From Microbacterium sp. (GTDB lineage: Bacteria > Actinomycetota > Actinomycetes > Actinomycetales > Microbacteriaceae): a stretch of DNA of 64,000 nt. This document shows positions 9,341 to 17,588 of the stretch, in pieces. The stretch spans positions 1 through 64,000 of the forward strand of contig PNMM01000004.1 of NCBI GenBank assembly GCA_013823625.1, in the 5' to 3' direction. A program made the position numbers and the translations under genes. Positions within the stretch are counted from its first letter, which is position 1; the number at the start of each line of letters is the position of its first letter. The notes under the pieces were generated by a model. That model was not told where the DNA came from and searched no databases. It was given only the letters and a program-made list of their open reading frames with translations.

Positions 9341-10521
9341 TACTGGAGAAGCGCAGGTATCTGCTCGCGGAACGGAAAGAAGCCGCGCGTGGCGTGCGGC
9401 CACGCGAGGGCATCCCACGGGCGCAGCACGCGCGTGAGCGTCACGCCCTCGGGGGCGAGGGCGCGTTCGAGGGCGTCGAGGCGATCGCGCACGGGGCCGA
9501 CGGGCGCGTAGGGGGTCACGAGTTGCCTGACGTCGTGCGCGTGCATCCAGGGCAGAATCGCGGATGCCGTGAGCCCGTCGAGCACGCTGGCCTCCGCCCC
9601 GTAGTGCGTGCCCGCCCGTTCGCGGCCATCGGCGAGCGCCGCGGCGACAAACTCGGCCACGGGCGCTGCGGAGCCATCGCGCGACGTCGCCGCCGGGCTT
9701 GCGACCGCCACGACCTCGGCGCCGCTCAGGTCGAGGCTCTCGGCGTGCAGGTCGTCGTCGTGCAGCAGCAGGGCGACGCGGCCGGGCGGCACGGCTGCGG
9801 CCTGAGGTGCGGGGCCGGGCACGGGCAGCGGCGCGTCATCGTCAACGGCAGGGGCGACGGTCGCGAGTCCGCGCGGGCTGAAGCGCCCCTCGGTGGCGAA
9901 CTCGATGTTCTGCGTCGTGGCGAGGTAGGTCTTGCCGACCGTCTGCAGGCCCGCGACCCAGCGCCAACTGAGCGTGTTCGAGGCGGGGTCGCCGTCGAGC
10001 AAGTGGCGCAGAAAGAAGTCGGCGCCGAGCTGCCAGGGTAGGCGGAGCGTGAAGATCCAGATGCTCGCGAACCACATGCGCGCGTGATTGTGCAGGTAGC
10101 CGAGCTCGACGAGCTCGCGCGCCCAGTCGTCGAAGCCCTCGATGCCCGTGCGCCCGGCGATCGCGGCCTCGTAGGTGACGCGGTCTTCGCTGGTGAGCGC
10201 CGCGTGCGCGGGCTCGATGGCGGCGGTGTAGTGCGCCCACACGCTCGGCCGCAGTTCGAGCCAGCCCTTCCAGTAGGTGCGCCAATAGACCTCTTGCACG
10301 AACTTGCTCGCGGCGTCGAGCGAATGCCGCTGCAGCACTGCCTCGACGACCTCGCGCTCGGTCACGAGCCGGTTCCGCACCCAGGGCGAGAGGGTTGAGA
10401 CGTTCGAGCGATCCCCCGGGCCACGGTCAGTGTTGCGCTCGGCGGCGTAGGGCCGCCCGGCACGCGGAACAAACTCGGCGAGCCGTGCCAGCCCTGCCGC
10501 ACGCGTGGGTTCGAACGTCAT
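9337..10521 (-). CDS. Photolyase/cryptochrome FAD-domain protein, domains in reversed order
   Basis: Related to DNA photolyases: the first ~230 residues are a clear FAD-binding domain, with WVRNRLVTEREVV, FVQEVYWRTYWKGWLE, GYLHNHARMWFASIW, GADFFLRHLLDGDPASNTLS and WRWVAGLQTVGK in canonical order. In normal photolyases this domain is C-terminal, after an N-terminal alpha/beta antenna domain. Here the flavin domain is N-terminal, and a ~150-residue alpha/beta-like region (GRVALLLHDDDLHAESL onward) follows it. Total 394 residues. The protein could be a circularly permuted photolyase or a photoreceptor. I chose the ATG at 10521, where family-like sequence begins (TFEPTRAAGLARL); a GTG six codons upstream is possible. 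Confidence 0.8.
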   Translation of the reverse strand: MTFEPTRAAGLARLAEFVPRAGRPYAAERNTDRGPGDRSNVSTLSPWVRNRLVTEREVVEAVLQRHSLDAASKFVQEVYWRTYWKGWLELRPSVWAHYTAAIEPAHAALTSEDRVTYEAAIAGRTGIEGFDDWARELVELGYLHNHARMWFASIWIFTLRLPWQLGADFFLRHLLDGDPASNTLSWRWVAGLQTVGKTYLATTQNIEFATEGRFSPRGLATVAPAVDDDAPLPVPGPAPQAAAVPPGRVALLLHDDDLHAESLDLSGAEVVAVASPAATSRDGSAAPVAEFVAAALADGRERAGTHYGAEASVLDGLTASAILPWMHAHDVRQLVTPYAPVGPVRDRLDALERALAPEGVTLTRVLRPWDALAWPHATRGFFPFREQIPALLQY

Positions 10522-10587
10522 GCCCTCATCGTGCGGCACAGTCGCTGGGAGGGGGCGGGAAGCTCGCGGTGGTAAAGGGCCTCTAGT

Positions 10588-11097
10588 TCAGATTCGACGC
10601 TGGTACGCAAGCATTCCAAGGTGCGCGACTGCCCAGACGAGCGGCACCGCAAGAAGGAAAACGCCCAGGGTTCCGGCACGCAGCACGTCCGAGGTGTCGC
10701 ACACTCCCTCAGGCAGGCTCACGGAGACTGTCCCGAGCAGCGACATTGCTCCGAACGACCACCACCACGCAGAGACGGTACCGACGGCAATCAAGACGCC
10801 CCAGGCGTCTGCAAGGGTGACTTCTCGAGCGGGATAGCGGCTCATTCGGAGGGCGACGATCGTCCAGACGACTGTCGGGAGGGCGAACAGCACTCCCAGG
10901 AACCACAGTGCCTCTTCGAAGACCAAGTCCGACGAGTACTCCAGCGGTGGCGTGCAGAGTTCAGGCTCGACAGGTATCTGAGAGACGACGAATGCCTGGA
11001 GCCCGAGAAACGCGACACCCATTGCGCTCGCCGTGATCAGCGTCGCGCGGGCGATCACGATGCCGCGCTTAGGGCTGTCCGAACGCGCAGTGCTCAA
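10588..11097 (-). CDS. Four-helix membrane protein, unknown function
   Basis: About 169 residues with four predicted membrane segments: LITASAMGVAFLGLQAFVV, WFLGVLFALPTVVWTIVAL, WGVLIAVGTVSAWWWSFGAM and LGVFLLAVPLVWAVAHLGML. Two cysteines lie in extracellular loops. Family not recognised. A TTG start at 11097 overlaps the HepT stop (TTGA), suggesting translational coupling; a GTG 13 codons downstream is an alternative. Its position makes it the third gene of the MntA/HepT unit, but whether it has anything to do with the toxin-antitoxin pair is unknown. Confidence 0.65.
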   Translation of the reverse strand: MSTARSDSPKRGIVIARATLITASAMGVAFLGLQAFVVSQIPVEPELCTPPLEYSSDLVFEEALWFLGVLFALPTVVWTIVALRMSRYPAREVTLADAWGVLIAVGTVSAWWWSFGAMSLLGTVSVSLPEGVCDTSDVLRAGTLGVFLLAVPLVWAVAHLGMLAYQRRI

Positions 11098-11435
11098 TGG
11101 TCCGCGACCAACCCGTCGACGATTGCGGCCAAGGTGGGAACATGCGAGTGAGCAGCAGCCCACACAACGCGATCATCCACGACCGCGTAGCCGTGTGCCA
11201 GCACGTTACGGAGACCGACGATGCGTTGGAGATCAGGAATCAGGGCGGCGGTATCTGGATCTACCTTGCGGAGGTTATTGAGCGCTTCCCCCACGATTTC
11301 GAGCTGCCGTTCGACTGCGGACCGACGAAGAGAATCGGCCAGATAGGCGTCCTCGTCGAGACCAGCGATGAACTCGGCGATCTGCTCCGAAGCCCGGCGA
11401 ACATCCCACAGGAACGCTGCCGTTTCAGGCCGCAT
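11094..11435 (-). CDS. hepT: HepT-like ribonuclease toxin (DUF86)
   Basis: HEPN-domain RNase toxin of a MntA/HepT toxin-antitoxin system. The 113-residue protein shows the HEPN catalytic motif RX4HXY as R76-NVLA-H81-G-Y83, and the family-typical SAVERQLEIVGEALNNL helix. In characterised pairs the partner MntA AMPylates the toxin at the tyrosine of this motif and blocks it. The start is ATG at 11435, overlapping the antitoxin gene by 11 bases. Short all-helical protein of normal length for the family. Confidence 0.9.
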   Translation of the reverse strand: MRPETAAFLWDVRRASEQIAEFIAGLDEDAYLADSLRRSAVERQLEIVGEALNNLRKVDPDTAALIPDLQRIVGLRNVLAHGYAVVDDRVVWAAAHSHVPTLAAIVDGLVADH

Positions 11436-11730
11436 AAAGGTCCTCGGCCTCCGCGGTCGCTCGCGCTGCGAAATAAGGGTTCTTGACCGCATCGGCCATG
11501 ACAAGGTCAACAGGTCGACCGAAGATCAGCTCCAGATCTTCCTTCAGACCGAAGTAGGCCTCAAACAGATCGGGCGTCGAGGGCTGGAACTCTACAAGTA
11601 GGTCGACATCACTTTGGTCGACATCGAAGTCTTCTCTCGTCGCCGAACCGAACACCCGCATGCGCCGTACGCCTCGAAGCCGGCACGCGCGCTCAAGCGC
11701 AAGGCGATCGATGCCCAACTGCAGAGTCAT
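11425..11730 (-). CDS. mntA: MntA-like antitoxin, minimal nucleotidyltransferase
   Basis: Minimal nucleotidyltransferase-fold protein, 101 residues, encoded directly upstream of HepT with an 11-base overlap. It has GS at residues 28-29 and the DVD metal-binding pair at 41 and 43, with 11 residues between them (the textbook spacing is 10; 11 also occurs). In studied systems MntA transfers AMP groups from ATP onto HepT. The ribosome site is weak. The pair is a compact two-gene module with the usual antitoxin-first order. Confidence 0.88.
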   Translation of the reverse strand: MTLQLGIDRLALERACRLRGVRRMRVFGSATREDFDVDQSDVDLLVEFQPSTPDLFEAYFGLKEDLELIFGRPVDLVMADAVKNPYFAARATAEAEDLYAA

Positions 11731-11783
11731 GGGCGCAGTCTACCGAGCAGCTCTCAGCGAGCGGCAGAACGGCTGGGCGAAGA

Positions 11784-11808
11784 CGGGATGCTCAATGCGA
11801 GCATCCCG
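11784..11808. terminator. Perfect 10-bp hairpin at the end of the pyrimidine operon
   Basis: CGGGATGCTC and GAGCATCCCG pair perfectly around the five-base loop AATGC. It starts four bases beyond the stop of the minus-strand LLM oxidoreductase gene, the last gene of the pyrimidine-degradation operon, and separates it from the MntA/HepT unit. There is no U-run, but position and stability fit an intrinsic terminator. Confidence 0.7.
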
Positions 11809-11812
11809 AACC

Positions 11813-12829
11813 TCAAACGCGCGCGGCCTTGCTGCCCTTCATCGCGGGGATGACATGCTCGCCGTAGACGCGCAGCGTCTCTTCTTTGTTGTCGTGCTGG
11901 AGGTAGCCGGCGAACTGGTCGACGCCGAGGTCACGCAGGGCCTCGAGCTTTTCGATGTGTTCTTTCGCTGTGCCGAGCACGCAGAAGCGGTCGACGATCT
12001 CGTCGGGCACGAAGTCGACGTGGTCGTTGCCGGCCTTGCCGTGAGTGTTGTAGTCGTAGCCCTGGCGACCCGCGATGTAGTCGGTGAGCGCCTTCGGCAC
12101 ATCCGAGCTCTCGCCGTGCTTCGCAACGATGTCGGCCACGTGGTTGCCGACCATGCCGCCGAACCAGCGGGTCTGGTTGCGCATGTGGTCCCAGTCGGTG
12201 CCGATGTACATGGGCGCCGCGACGCAGAACTTAATCGACATCGGGTCGCGCCCGGCGTTGTCGGCCGCCGTGCGTACGGTCTCGATCATCCACTTCGCGA
12301 TATCAAGGTCGGCCAGCTGCAAGATGAAGCCATCGCCCACCTCGCCCGTGAGCTTGAGGGCGAGCGGGCCATACGCGGCCACCCACACTTCGAGCTCACT
12401 GCCGTGGCTCCACGGAAACTGCAGCGTCGACCCGTTGTGCTCGACCGACCGCGAGTTGCCGAGTTCACGAATGACGTGAATCGACTCGCGAAGCTCGGCG
12501 AGCGTCGTGGGCTTGCCGTTCGTGACGCGCACCGCCGAGTCGCCGCGGCCGATGCCGCAGATCGTGCGGTTGCCGTAGAGCTCGTTGAGGGTCGCGAAGA
12601 CACTCGCCGTGACCGTCCAGTCGCGCGTCGCGGGATTGGTCACGAAGGGCCCGACCGTGATGCGCGTCGTCTCGGCCAAGATCTTCGAGTAGATGACGTA
12701 GGGCTCTTGCCACAGGATGTGGCTGTCGAAGGTCCACACGTGACTGAACCCGTACTGCTCGGCCAGCTTGGCGAGGTGCACCGTGCGGCTGGCGGGCGGG
12801 TTGGTCTGCAGAACAGCGCCGAAATCCAT
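11813..12829 (-). CDS. LLM-class (flavin/F420-type) oxidoreductase of the pyrimidine cluster
   Basis: Luciferase-like monooxygenase-fold enzyme of 338 residues. The (beta/alpha)8 pattern is visible from AKLAEQYGFSHVWTFDSH through ITVGPFVTNPATRDW and ICGIGRGDSAVRV to GEVGDGFILQLADL. It resembles a subfamily described as putative F420-dependent oxidoreductases that is often encoded with dihydropyrimidinase. It follows hydA by 28 bases and is the third gene of the operon. The cofactor could be FMN or F420; complete F420 biosynthesis nearby makes F420 plausible. Its step in pyrimidine catabolism is not known to me. The ATG start has only a weak ribosome site, consistent with translation inside an operon. 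Confidence 0.88.
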   Translation of the reverse strand: MDFGAVLQTNPPASRTVHLAKLAEQYGFSHVWTFDSHILWQEPYVIYSKILAETTRITVGPFVTNPATRDWTVTASVFATLNELYGNRTICGIGRGDSAVRVTNGKPTTLAELRESIHVIRELGNSRSVEHNGSTLQFPWSHGSELEVWVAAYGPLALKLTGEVGDGFILQLADLDIAKWMIETVRTAADNAGRDPMSIKFCVAAPMYIGTDWDHMRNQTRWFGGMVGNHVADIVAKHGESSDVPKALTDYIAGRQGYDYNTHGKAGNDHVDFVPDEIVDRFCVLGTAKEHIEKLEALRDLGVDQFAGYLQHDNKEETLRVYGEHVIPAMKGSKAARV

Positions 12830-12857
12830 GGATGCTCGTCTCTCGTCGTTCGTTCGT

Positions 12858-14321
12858 CTAGACCAGGTACTGGCTCAGGCCGCGGCGCAGGTACTGCCCG
12901 TGCCCGGCCCGCCCGTGGAACTGGTCGTTCTGGATGACCACCGAACCCCGGCTGATGACCGTGTCGACCTTGCCGTCGATCTCGAAGCCCTCCCACGCCG
13001 CGTGGTCCATGTTCATGTGGTGCTTGCGGCCGGTCGGCTTGCCGTTCTCGTCGACGGGCATACCGATCGAGGTGTGGCCGTTCGGGTCGTAGACGACGAC
13101 GTCGGCGTCGGCTCCGGGCGCGATGACGCCCTTCTTGCCGTAGAGGCCGAACATGCGCGCGGGCGTGGTGCTCGTGATCTCGACCCAGCGCTCGAGCGTG
13201 ATCTGGCCGGTAACAACGCCCTGGTACATGAGATCCATGCGGTGCTCGACCGAACCGATGCCGTTGGGAATCTTCGAGAAGTCGCCCAGGCCCAGCTCTT
13301 TCTGGTCCTTCATGCAGAACGGGCAGTGATCGGTCGAGACCATCTGAATGTCGTTCGTGCGCAGGCTCTGCCACATGTGGTCTTGGTGCCCCTCAGCCCG
13401 CGAGCGCAGCGGCGTCGAGCACACCCACTTGGCGCCCTCGAAGGCTCCGTACTTTTCGCTCACCGCACCCAATTGCTCTTCGAGCGACAGATAGAGGTAT
13501 TGCGGGCACGTCTCACCGAACACGTTCTGGCCGATGTCGCGCGCCGCCGCGAGTTGCTCAACGGCTTGCTTGGCACTCACGTGCACGACGTAGAGCGGCG
13601 CCCCCGTGAGGTTCGCGAGCATGATCGCTCGGTGCGTCGCCTCTTCTTCCATCTGCCAGGCGCGCGCGACCCCGTGGTAGTAGGGGTCGGTCTTGCCCTT
13701 GGCGAGCAACTGGGCGACGAGCACGTCGATGGCCGGGCCATTTTCGGCGTGCATCATCGTCATGAGCCCGTGATCGGCAGCCACCTGCATCGCGCGCAGA
13801 ATCTGCGCGTCGTCGGCGTAGAAGACGCCCGGATAGGCCATGAACATCTTGTAGCTCGTGATGCCCTCGTCGATGAGCTTGGGCAGCGCGGCGAGCGAGT
13901 CGTCGTCGACGCCTCCCACGATCTGGTGGAACCCGTAGTCGATCGCGCAATTGCCGCCGGCCTTCTCGTGCCACGCGGCGAGGCCGTCGAACACCTTCTG
14001 GCCCGCCGTCTGCACGGCGAAGTCGATGATGCTCGTAGTGCCGCCCCACGCGGCGGCGATCGTGCCCGTCTCGAAGGTGTCGACTGCAGCCGTGCCACCG
14101 AAGGGTAACTCCATGTGGGTGTGGGCGTCGATGCCGCCCGGAATAACATACTTGCCCGAGGCATCGATGACCGCGTCGACGGATGCGGCCAGATCGTGCC
14201 CGAGCAACGTCGAGCCCGGGGCGAGCACCGCCACAATCGTCTCGCCGTCAATCAACACATCAGCCGCGCCGCGGCCCGTGGCCGACACAACCGTGCCGCC
14301 GGTGATGAGGGTGGTAGCCAT
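12858..14321 (-). CDS. hydA: Dihydropyrimidinase (D-hydantoinase)
   Basis: Hydrolyses dihydrouracil or dihydrothymine to the N-carbamoyl-beta-amino acid, the second step of reductive pyrimidine degradation. The 487-residue protein is an amidohydrolase with binuclear metal ligands HTH at 67-69 (GGIDAHTHMELPFGG), Lys158 in ITSYKMFMAYPG as the carbamylated bridging lysine, later His ligands in MMHAENG and YVVHVSAKQA, and Asp in VSTDHCPF. AAGGAG lies eight bases before the ATG. It starts 12 bases after the beta-ureidopropionase stop, so the two are co-transcribed. Confidence 0.94.
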   Translation of the reverse strand: MATTLITGGTVVSATGRGAADVLIDGETIVAVLAPGSTLLGHDLAASVDAVIDASGKYVIPGGIDAHTHMELPFGGTAAVDTFETGTIAAAWGGTTSIIDFAVQTAGQKVFDGLAAWHEKAGGNCAIDYGFHQIVGGVDDDSLAALPKLIDEGITSYKMFMAYPGVFYADDAQILRAMQVAADHGLMTMMHAENGPAIDVLVAQLLAKGKTDPYYHGVARAWQMEEEATHRAIMLANLTGAPLYVVHVSAKQAVEQLAAARDIGQNVFGETCPQYLYLSLEEQLGAVSEKYGAFEGAKWVCSTPLRSRAEGHQDHMWQSLRTNDIQMVSTDHCPFCMKDQKELGLGDFSKIPNGIGSVEHRMDLMYQGVVTGQITLERWVEITSTTPARMFGLYGKKGVIAPGADADVVVYDPNGHTSIGMPVDENGKPTGRKHHMNMDHAAWEGFEIDGKVDTVISRGSVVIQNDQFHGRAGHGQYLRRGLSQYLV

Positions 14322-14333
14322 TGTCGACTCTCC

Positions 14334-15182
14334 TTAGGGCTTGACCGTTGCGGTGTACGACTCGGGGCGACGGTCGCGGTAGAACTGCCAGTTGTTGCGC
14401 ACCTCGCGAATGACGTCGAAGTCGATGTCGCGCACTACGGTCTCGGTCTGGTCTTGGCTCGCGACATCACCCACGTAGTTGCCGCGCGGGTCAACGAAGT
14501 AGCTCGAGCCGTAGAACGTCACCGCGAGGTCGCCGAACTCGTCGCTCTCGGTGCCGATGCGGTTGTTGGCCGCGATGAAGTACTGGTTGGCGGCGGCCGC
14601 GGCGGGCTGCTCGAGCTCCCAGAGGCGGTTCGAGAGGCCGGGCTTGGTCGCGCTCGGGTTGAACACGAGCTGGGCACCGTTGAGGCCGAGCTCGCGCCAT
14701 CCTTCAGGGAAGTGCCGGTCGTAGCAGATGTACACACCGACCTTGCCCACGGCCGTGTCGAACACGGGGTAGCCGAGGTTTCCGGGGCGGAAATAGAACT
14801 TCTCCCAGAACCGGTCGAGGTTCGGGATGTGGTGCTTGCGGTACTTGCCGAGAATCGTGCCGTCAGCATCCACGACCACCGCGGTGTTGTAGTACACGCC
14901 GGGCATGTCTTCTTCGTAGATCGGGAGCACGATGACGAGCTTCAGTTCTTTCGCGAGCTTCGCGAAGCGCTGCACGATCGGGCCGTCGGCCGGCTCGGCG
15001 TAGTCGTAGTACTTGGCGTCTTCGATGATGCCGAAGTAGGGGCCGTAGAAGAGTTCTTGGAAGCAGATGATCTGCGCACCGTCAGCGGCGGCATCACGCG
15101 CGAACTGCTCGTGCTTGGCGATCATCGACTCTTTGTCGCCCGTCCAGGTGGTCTGGGTGATGGCGGCGCGGATGGTGGTCAT
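14334..15182 (-). CDS. Beta-ureidopropionase (nitrilase superfamily)
   Basis: Carbon-nitrogen hydrolase expected to convert N-carbamoyl-beta-alanine to beta-alanine, CO2 and ammonia, the third step of reductive pyrimidine degradation. The 282-residue protein has the Glu-Lys-Cys triad: Glu43 in CFQELFYGPYF, Lys116 in YRKHHIP and Cys153 in VGVYICYDRHFPEG. This type is close to N-carbamoylputrescine amidase as well, but the adjacent dihydropyrimidinase favours the pyrimidine role. It is the first gene of the three-gene minus-strand operon; the promoter must lie in the 168-base gap shared with the divergent cofD. Confidence 0.9.
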   Translation of the reverse strand: MTTIRAAITQTTWTGDKESMIAKHEQFARDAAADGAQIICFQELFYGPYFGIIEDAKYYDYAEPADGPIVQRFAKLAKELKLVIVLPIYEEDMPGVYYNTAVVVDADGTILGKYRKHHIPNLDRFWEKFYFRPGNLGYPVFDTAVGKVGVYICYDRHFPEGWRELGLNGAQLVFNPSATKPGLSNRLWELEQPAAAAANQYFIAANNRIGTESDEFGDLAVTFYGSSYFVDPRGNYVGDVASQDQTETVVRDIDFDVIREVRNNWQFYRDRRPESYTATVKP

Positions 15183-15350
15183 CGGCGGTGGTTCCCCTCT
15201 GCATCAGTGAACAGGGGCCAGTGTGCGCCCCGGCTGTTACCGGCGCGTTTCGGCCACTGACGTCTCTCGTGACACGCTATGGCGCATCCGCGCAGGTGAA
15301 CAGATGTGCGCGCACATGAGCACGCGGCGAGCGGCGCTAGCGTGGGGCGC

Positions 15351-16352
15351 ATGAGAATCGTCGTGCTCGCGGGTGGAGTCGGAGGAGCGCGCTTCGTGCG
15401 CGGGTTGCGCGAGGCCGTGCGGCGCGCGCCCGTGGGGAGCGACCTCGCTGACGCCTCGATTGACGTCATCGTCAACACGGGCGACGACTGGTGGCTCGCG
15501 GGCCTGCGCATCACGCCCGACCTCGACTCGATGCTCTACACGCTCTCGGGCCAGAACGACGAAGTGCGCGGCTGGGGCCGCGTGGGCGAGAGTGAACGCG
15601 TCTCGGGCGAGCTGCAGGCGTACGGCGTAACTCCCGAGTGGTTCACGCTCGGCGACCTCGACCTCGGCACGCACATTGCGCGGTCGGCGTGGTTGCGCGC
15701 GGGGCTCACCCCTTCGGAGGTCGTCGCGCGACTTCACGACCGGTGGGACCTCGGCGGAGTACGCCTGCACCCCGCGACCGATCAGGAGATCGACACCCAC
15801 GTGTGGGTTGCCTCTGACACGGGCGCCGAAGAAGACATGCACTTTCAAGAGTGGTGGACGCGCTACCGCGCACAAGTGCCCGCCCTGCGATTTGAGCAGC
15901 GCGGCATCGACCTCGCGTCGCCGTCGCCGGGCGCTCGCGCGGCCCTGGATGCGGCCGACGTCGTGCTCATCGCGCCGTCGAACCCCGTGGTCTCGATTGG
16001 CACGATTCTGGGCATTCCGGGCATGCGCGATGCGGTACTGGCGGCGACTGCGCCGATCGTGGGCGTCTCGCCCATCATCGCCGGATCCGCCGTGCGCGGC
16101 ATGGCCGACGCGTGCCTCACGACGATCGGTGTGGCGACGGATGCCGGCGCCGTCGCCCGGCACTACGGCCCCCGGGCTCAGGGCGGGCTGCTCGACGCGT
16201 GGCTCGTGGGCGTTGAAGACGAGTCGCTCGTCGCCGGGTTGCGCGCGGACGGCGTCGCCGCCGCCGCGGTGCCGCTCTGGATGCGCGACCTCGACACCGC
16301 GGCCGCACTGGCCGACGCGGCGGTGGACGCCGCACGAGCCGCGACTCGCTAG
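15351..16352 (+). CDS. cofD: 2-phospho-L-lactate/phosphoenolpyruvate transferase (F420 biosynthesis)
   Basis: Transfers the (dehydro)phospholactyl group from its GDP-activated form to the deazaflavin Fo, making (dehydro)F420-0; called FbiA in mycobacteria. The 333-residue protein opens with the nucleotide-binding sequence MRIVVLAGGVGGARFVRGL, followed by VNTGDDWWLAGLRITPDLD and, later, VVLIAPSNPVVSIGTIL, all characteristic. Start ATG at 15351; a 15-codon upstream extension has no family match. Unlike mycobacteria, it is not next to cofE (fbiB), which is 11 kb away on the other strand. Confidence 0.95.
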   Translation: MRIVVLAGGVGGARFVRGLREAVRRAPVGSDLADASIDVIVNTGDDWWLAGLRITPDLDSMLYTLSGQNDEVRGWGRVGESERVSGELQAYGVTPEWFTLGDLDLGTHIARSAWLRAGLTPSEVVARLHDRWDLGGVRLHPATDQEIDTHVWVASDTGAEEDMHFQEWWTRYRAQVPALRFEQRGIDLASPSPGARAALDAADVVLIAPSNPVVSIGTILGIPGMRDAVLAATAPIVGVSPIIAGSAVRGMADACLTTIGVATDAGAVARHYGPRAQGGLLDAWLVGVEDESLVAGLRADGVAAAAVPLWMRDLDTAAALADAAVDAARAATR

Positions 16353-16511
16353 CCGGTTCGCCTTTCGCGTGCGCTGGCTCGCAGTGGGTCCCCTGGGCAG
16401 AGTGCCCGCCCGCTCATAGAAATCGCATAGAAAGCGCATAGCTTTGAGGTCGACGGTGGGGTCTTGTCACCGCACGCGCTGCATCCGCAGCTCGAACCGA
16501 AGGAGTTCACA

Positions 16512-17069
16512 ATGCGAAAGACGACCCGAACCATCACCACGATCATCGCCGCGGGAACGCTCACGGCGTTCGGCCTCGCGCTCGCCCCGGCCGCCATGGC
16601 CGCGACGACGAGCACCGACTCGTCGGCGTCGAGCTCGACGTCGCCGTCCGAGCGCGGTCGCGAGGGCCACGGCCCCCGCGGCGATCGCCCGGGGCTCGAG
16701 ACGGTCATGTCGGTTCTCGACCTGACCGAAGATGAGCTGAAGGCGGCACGCGAGGCGGGCACGACGCTCGCTGAGCTGGCCGAGCAGCAGGGCGTGGAGG
16801 TCGCTGACCTCATCGACGCGCTCGTTGCCGACGCTGAAGAGCACATTGCCGAGCACGTCGCCGAGGGCGACCTGACGCAAGATGAGGCGGATGCTCGGCT
16901 CGCCGAGATCGAGCAGCGCATCACCGACCGCGTCAACGGCGTCGAGCCGGCCGAGGGCGACCGCCCCGAGCCCGGCGACCGCCCCGACCGCGGTGAGCGT
17001 GGCGAACGCGGCCCCGGCGGCCACGGCCCGCACGGCCCGGCGGACGAGGATGCTGCTGCCGACGAGTAA
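16512..17069 (+). CDS. Secreted helical protein with acidic, Pro/Gly-rich tail
   Basis: A 185-residue exported protein of unknown role. Residues 1-31 form a Sec signal peptide (basic MRKTTRT, hydrophobic stretch, cleavage near APAAMA). Then come a Ser/Thr linker and a helical segment (LDLTEDELKAAREAGTTLAE to ITDRVNGV) of the kind found in many actinobacterial secreted proteins with LxAGxTLAExAxxxGV repeats. The last 45 residues are rich in Gly, Pro, Arg, Asp and His (for example GGHGPHGPADEDAA). AAGGAG lies seven bases before the ATG. It has its own 160-base upstream region and a strong hairpin after its stop, so it is probably monocistronic. Confidence 0.88.
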   Translation: MRKTTRTITTIIAAGTLTAFGLALAPAAMAATTSTDSSASSSTSPSERGREGHGPRGDRPGLETVMSVLDLTEDELKAAREAGTTLAELAEQQGVEVADLIDALVADAEEHIAEHVAEGDLTQDEADARLAEIEQRITDRVNGVEPAEGDRPEPGDRPDRGERGERGPGGHGPHGPADEDAAADE

Positions 17070-17097
17070 CCCCTCGTCGCGGCGCCTCGCCGCCGCA

Positions 17098-17141
17098 CAC
17101 TGATCCCCCGCCGGGCGCATGTCGCCCGCGGGGGATCAGTG
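17098..17141. terminator. Long nested hairpin between convergent genes
   Basis: A perfect 14-bp outer stem (CACTGATCCCCCGC with GCGGGGGATCAGTG) encloses a bulged C and an inner 5-bp stem GGGCG/CGCCC with loop CATGT. It follows the secreted-protein gene by 28 bases and contains the stop codon of the convergent truncated gene in its right arm. It is probably a bidirectional terminator, although no U-run follows on either strand. Confidence 0.75.
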
Positions 17142-17588
17142 CGTTAAGCCCGCTCGGCGCGCGCACGCGCACGCCTGCCGCAGCGCAACAGCCGGCGATA
17201 CCGCCTGCCGCGTGCCCGAATAGCGATCGGCCGTACTCCAGTGCACGACGAGCCCCTCCGGCGCGTCTCGCCCCACACGCCCGCCCGCTGGCAAGCAAAT
17301 GTGCAGCGTCTCCCTCGCCACACCCGCGGCATCCTCGCCCGGCGGCAGTAGGCCATAGCGCCGCAGGGCGCTCACGCACGCGAGTGGTCCGCCCGCGCGC
17401 CACGCCGCACGAGCATCCGTCGGCAGGTCGCTCGCCGCGTACCAGCCTTGACGAATCCTGTCGAGATTGCGGTACCGCAGCGCGAACCAAAACTCCGTGT
17501 CGGTCCAACCCGCGGCGAGAAGTTCTCGGCGCGACGCAATTCCCCCGTAGCGACGCAAGACGCGATCAAAACCCGAGAAGCCCACCAT
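17136..17588 (-). pseudogene. Truncated AbiEi/DUF559-like gene remnant
   Basis: The 150-codon frame matches the N-terminal part of a common actinobacterial family: a wHTH-like start (RYGGIASRRELLAAGW), RIRQGWYAA, GGPLACVSALRRYGLLPPG, LHICLPAG and VVHWSTADR. Members are normally about 280-320 residues, with a C-terminal DUF559 (Vsr-like) nuclease domain. Here the frame stops after SPAVALRQACACARRAGL, inside the right arm of a hairpin, so the nuclease half is gone. It is probably a decayed gene; a short functional DNA-binding protein is possible. The start is uncertain: ATG at 17588 has AGAGG about nine bases upstream, and ATG at 17606 is an alternative. Confidence 0.6.
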
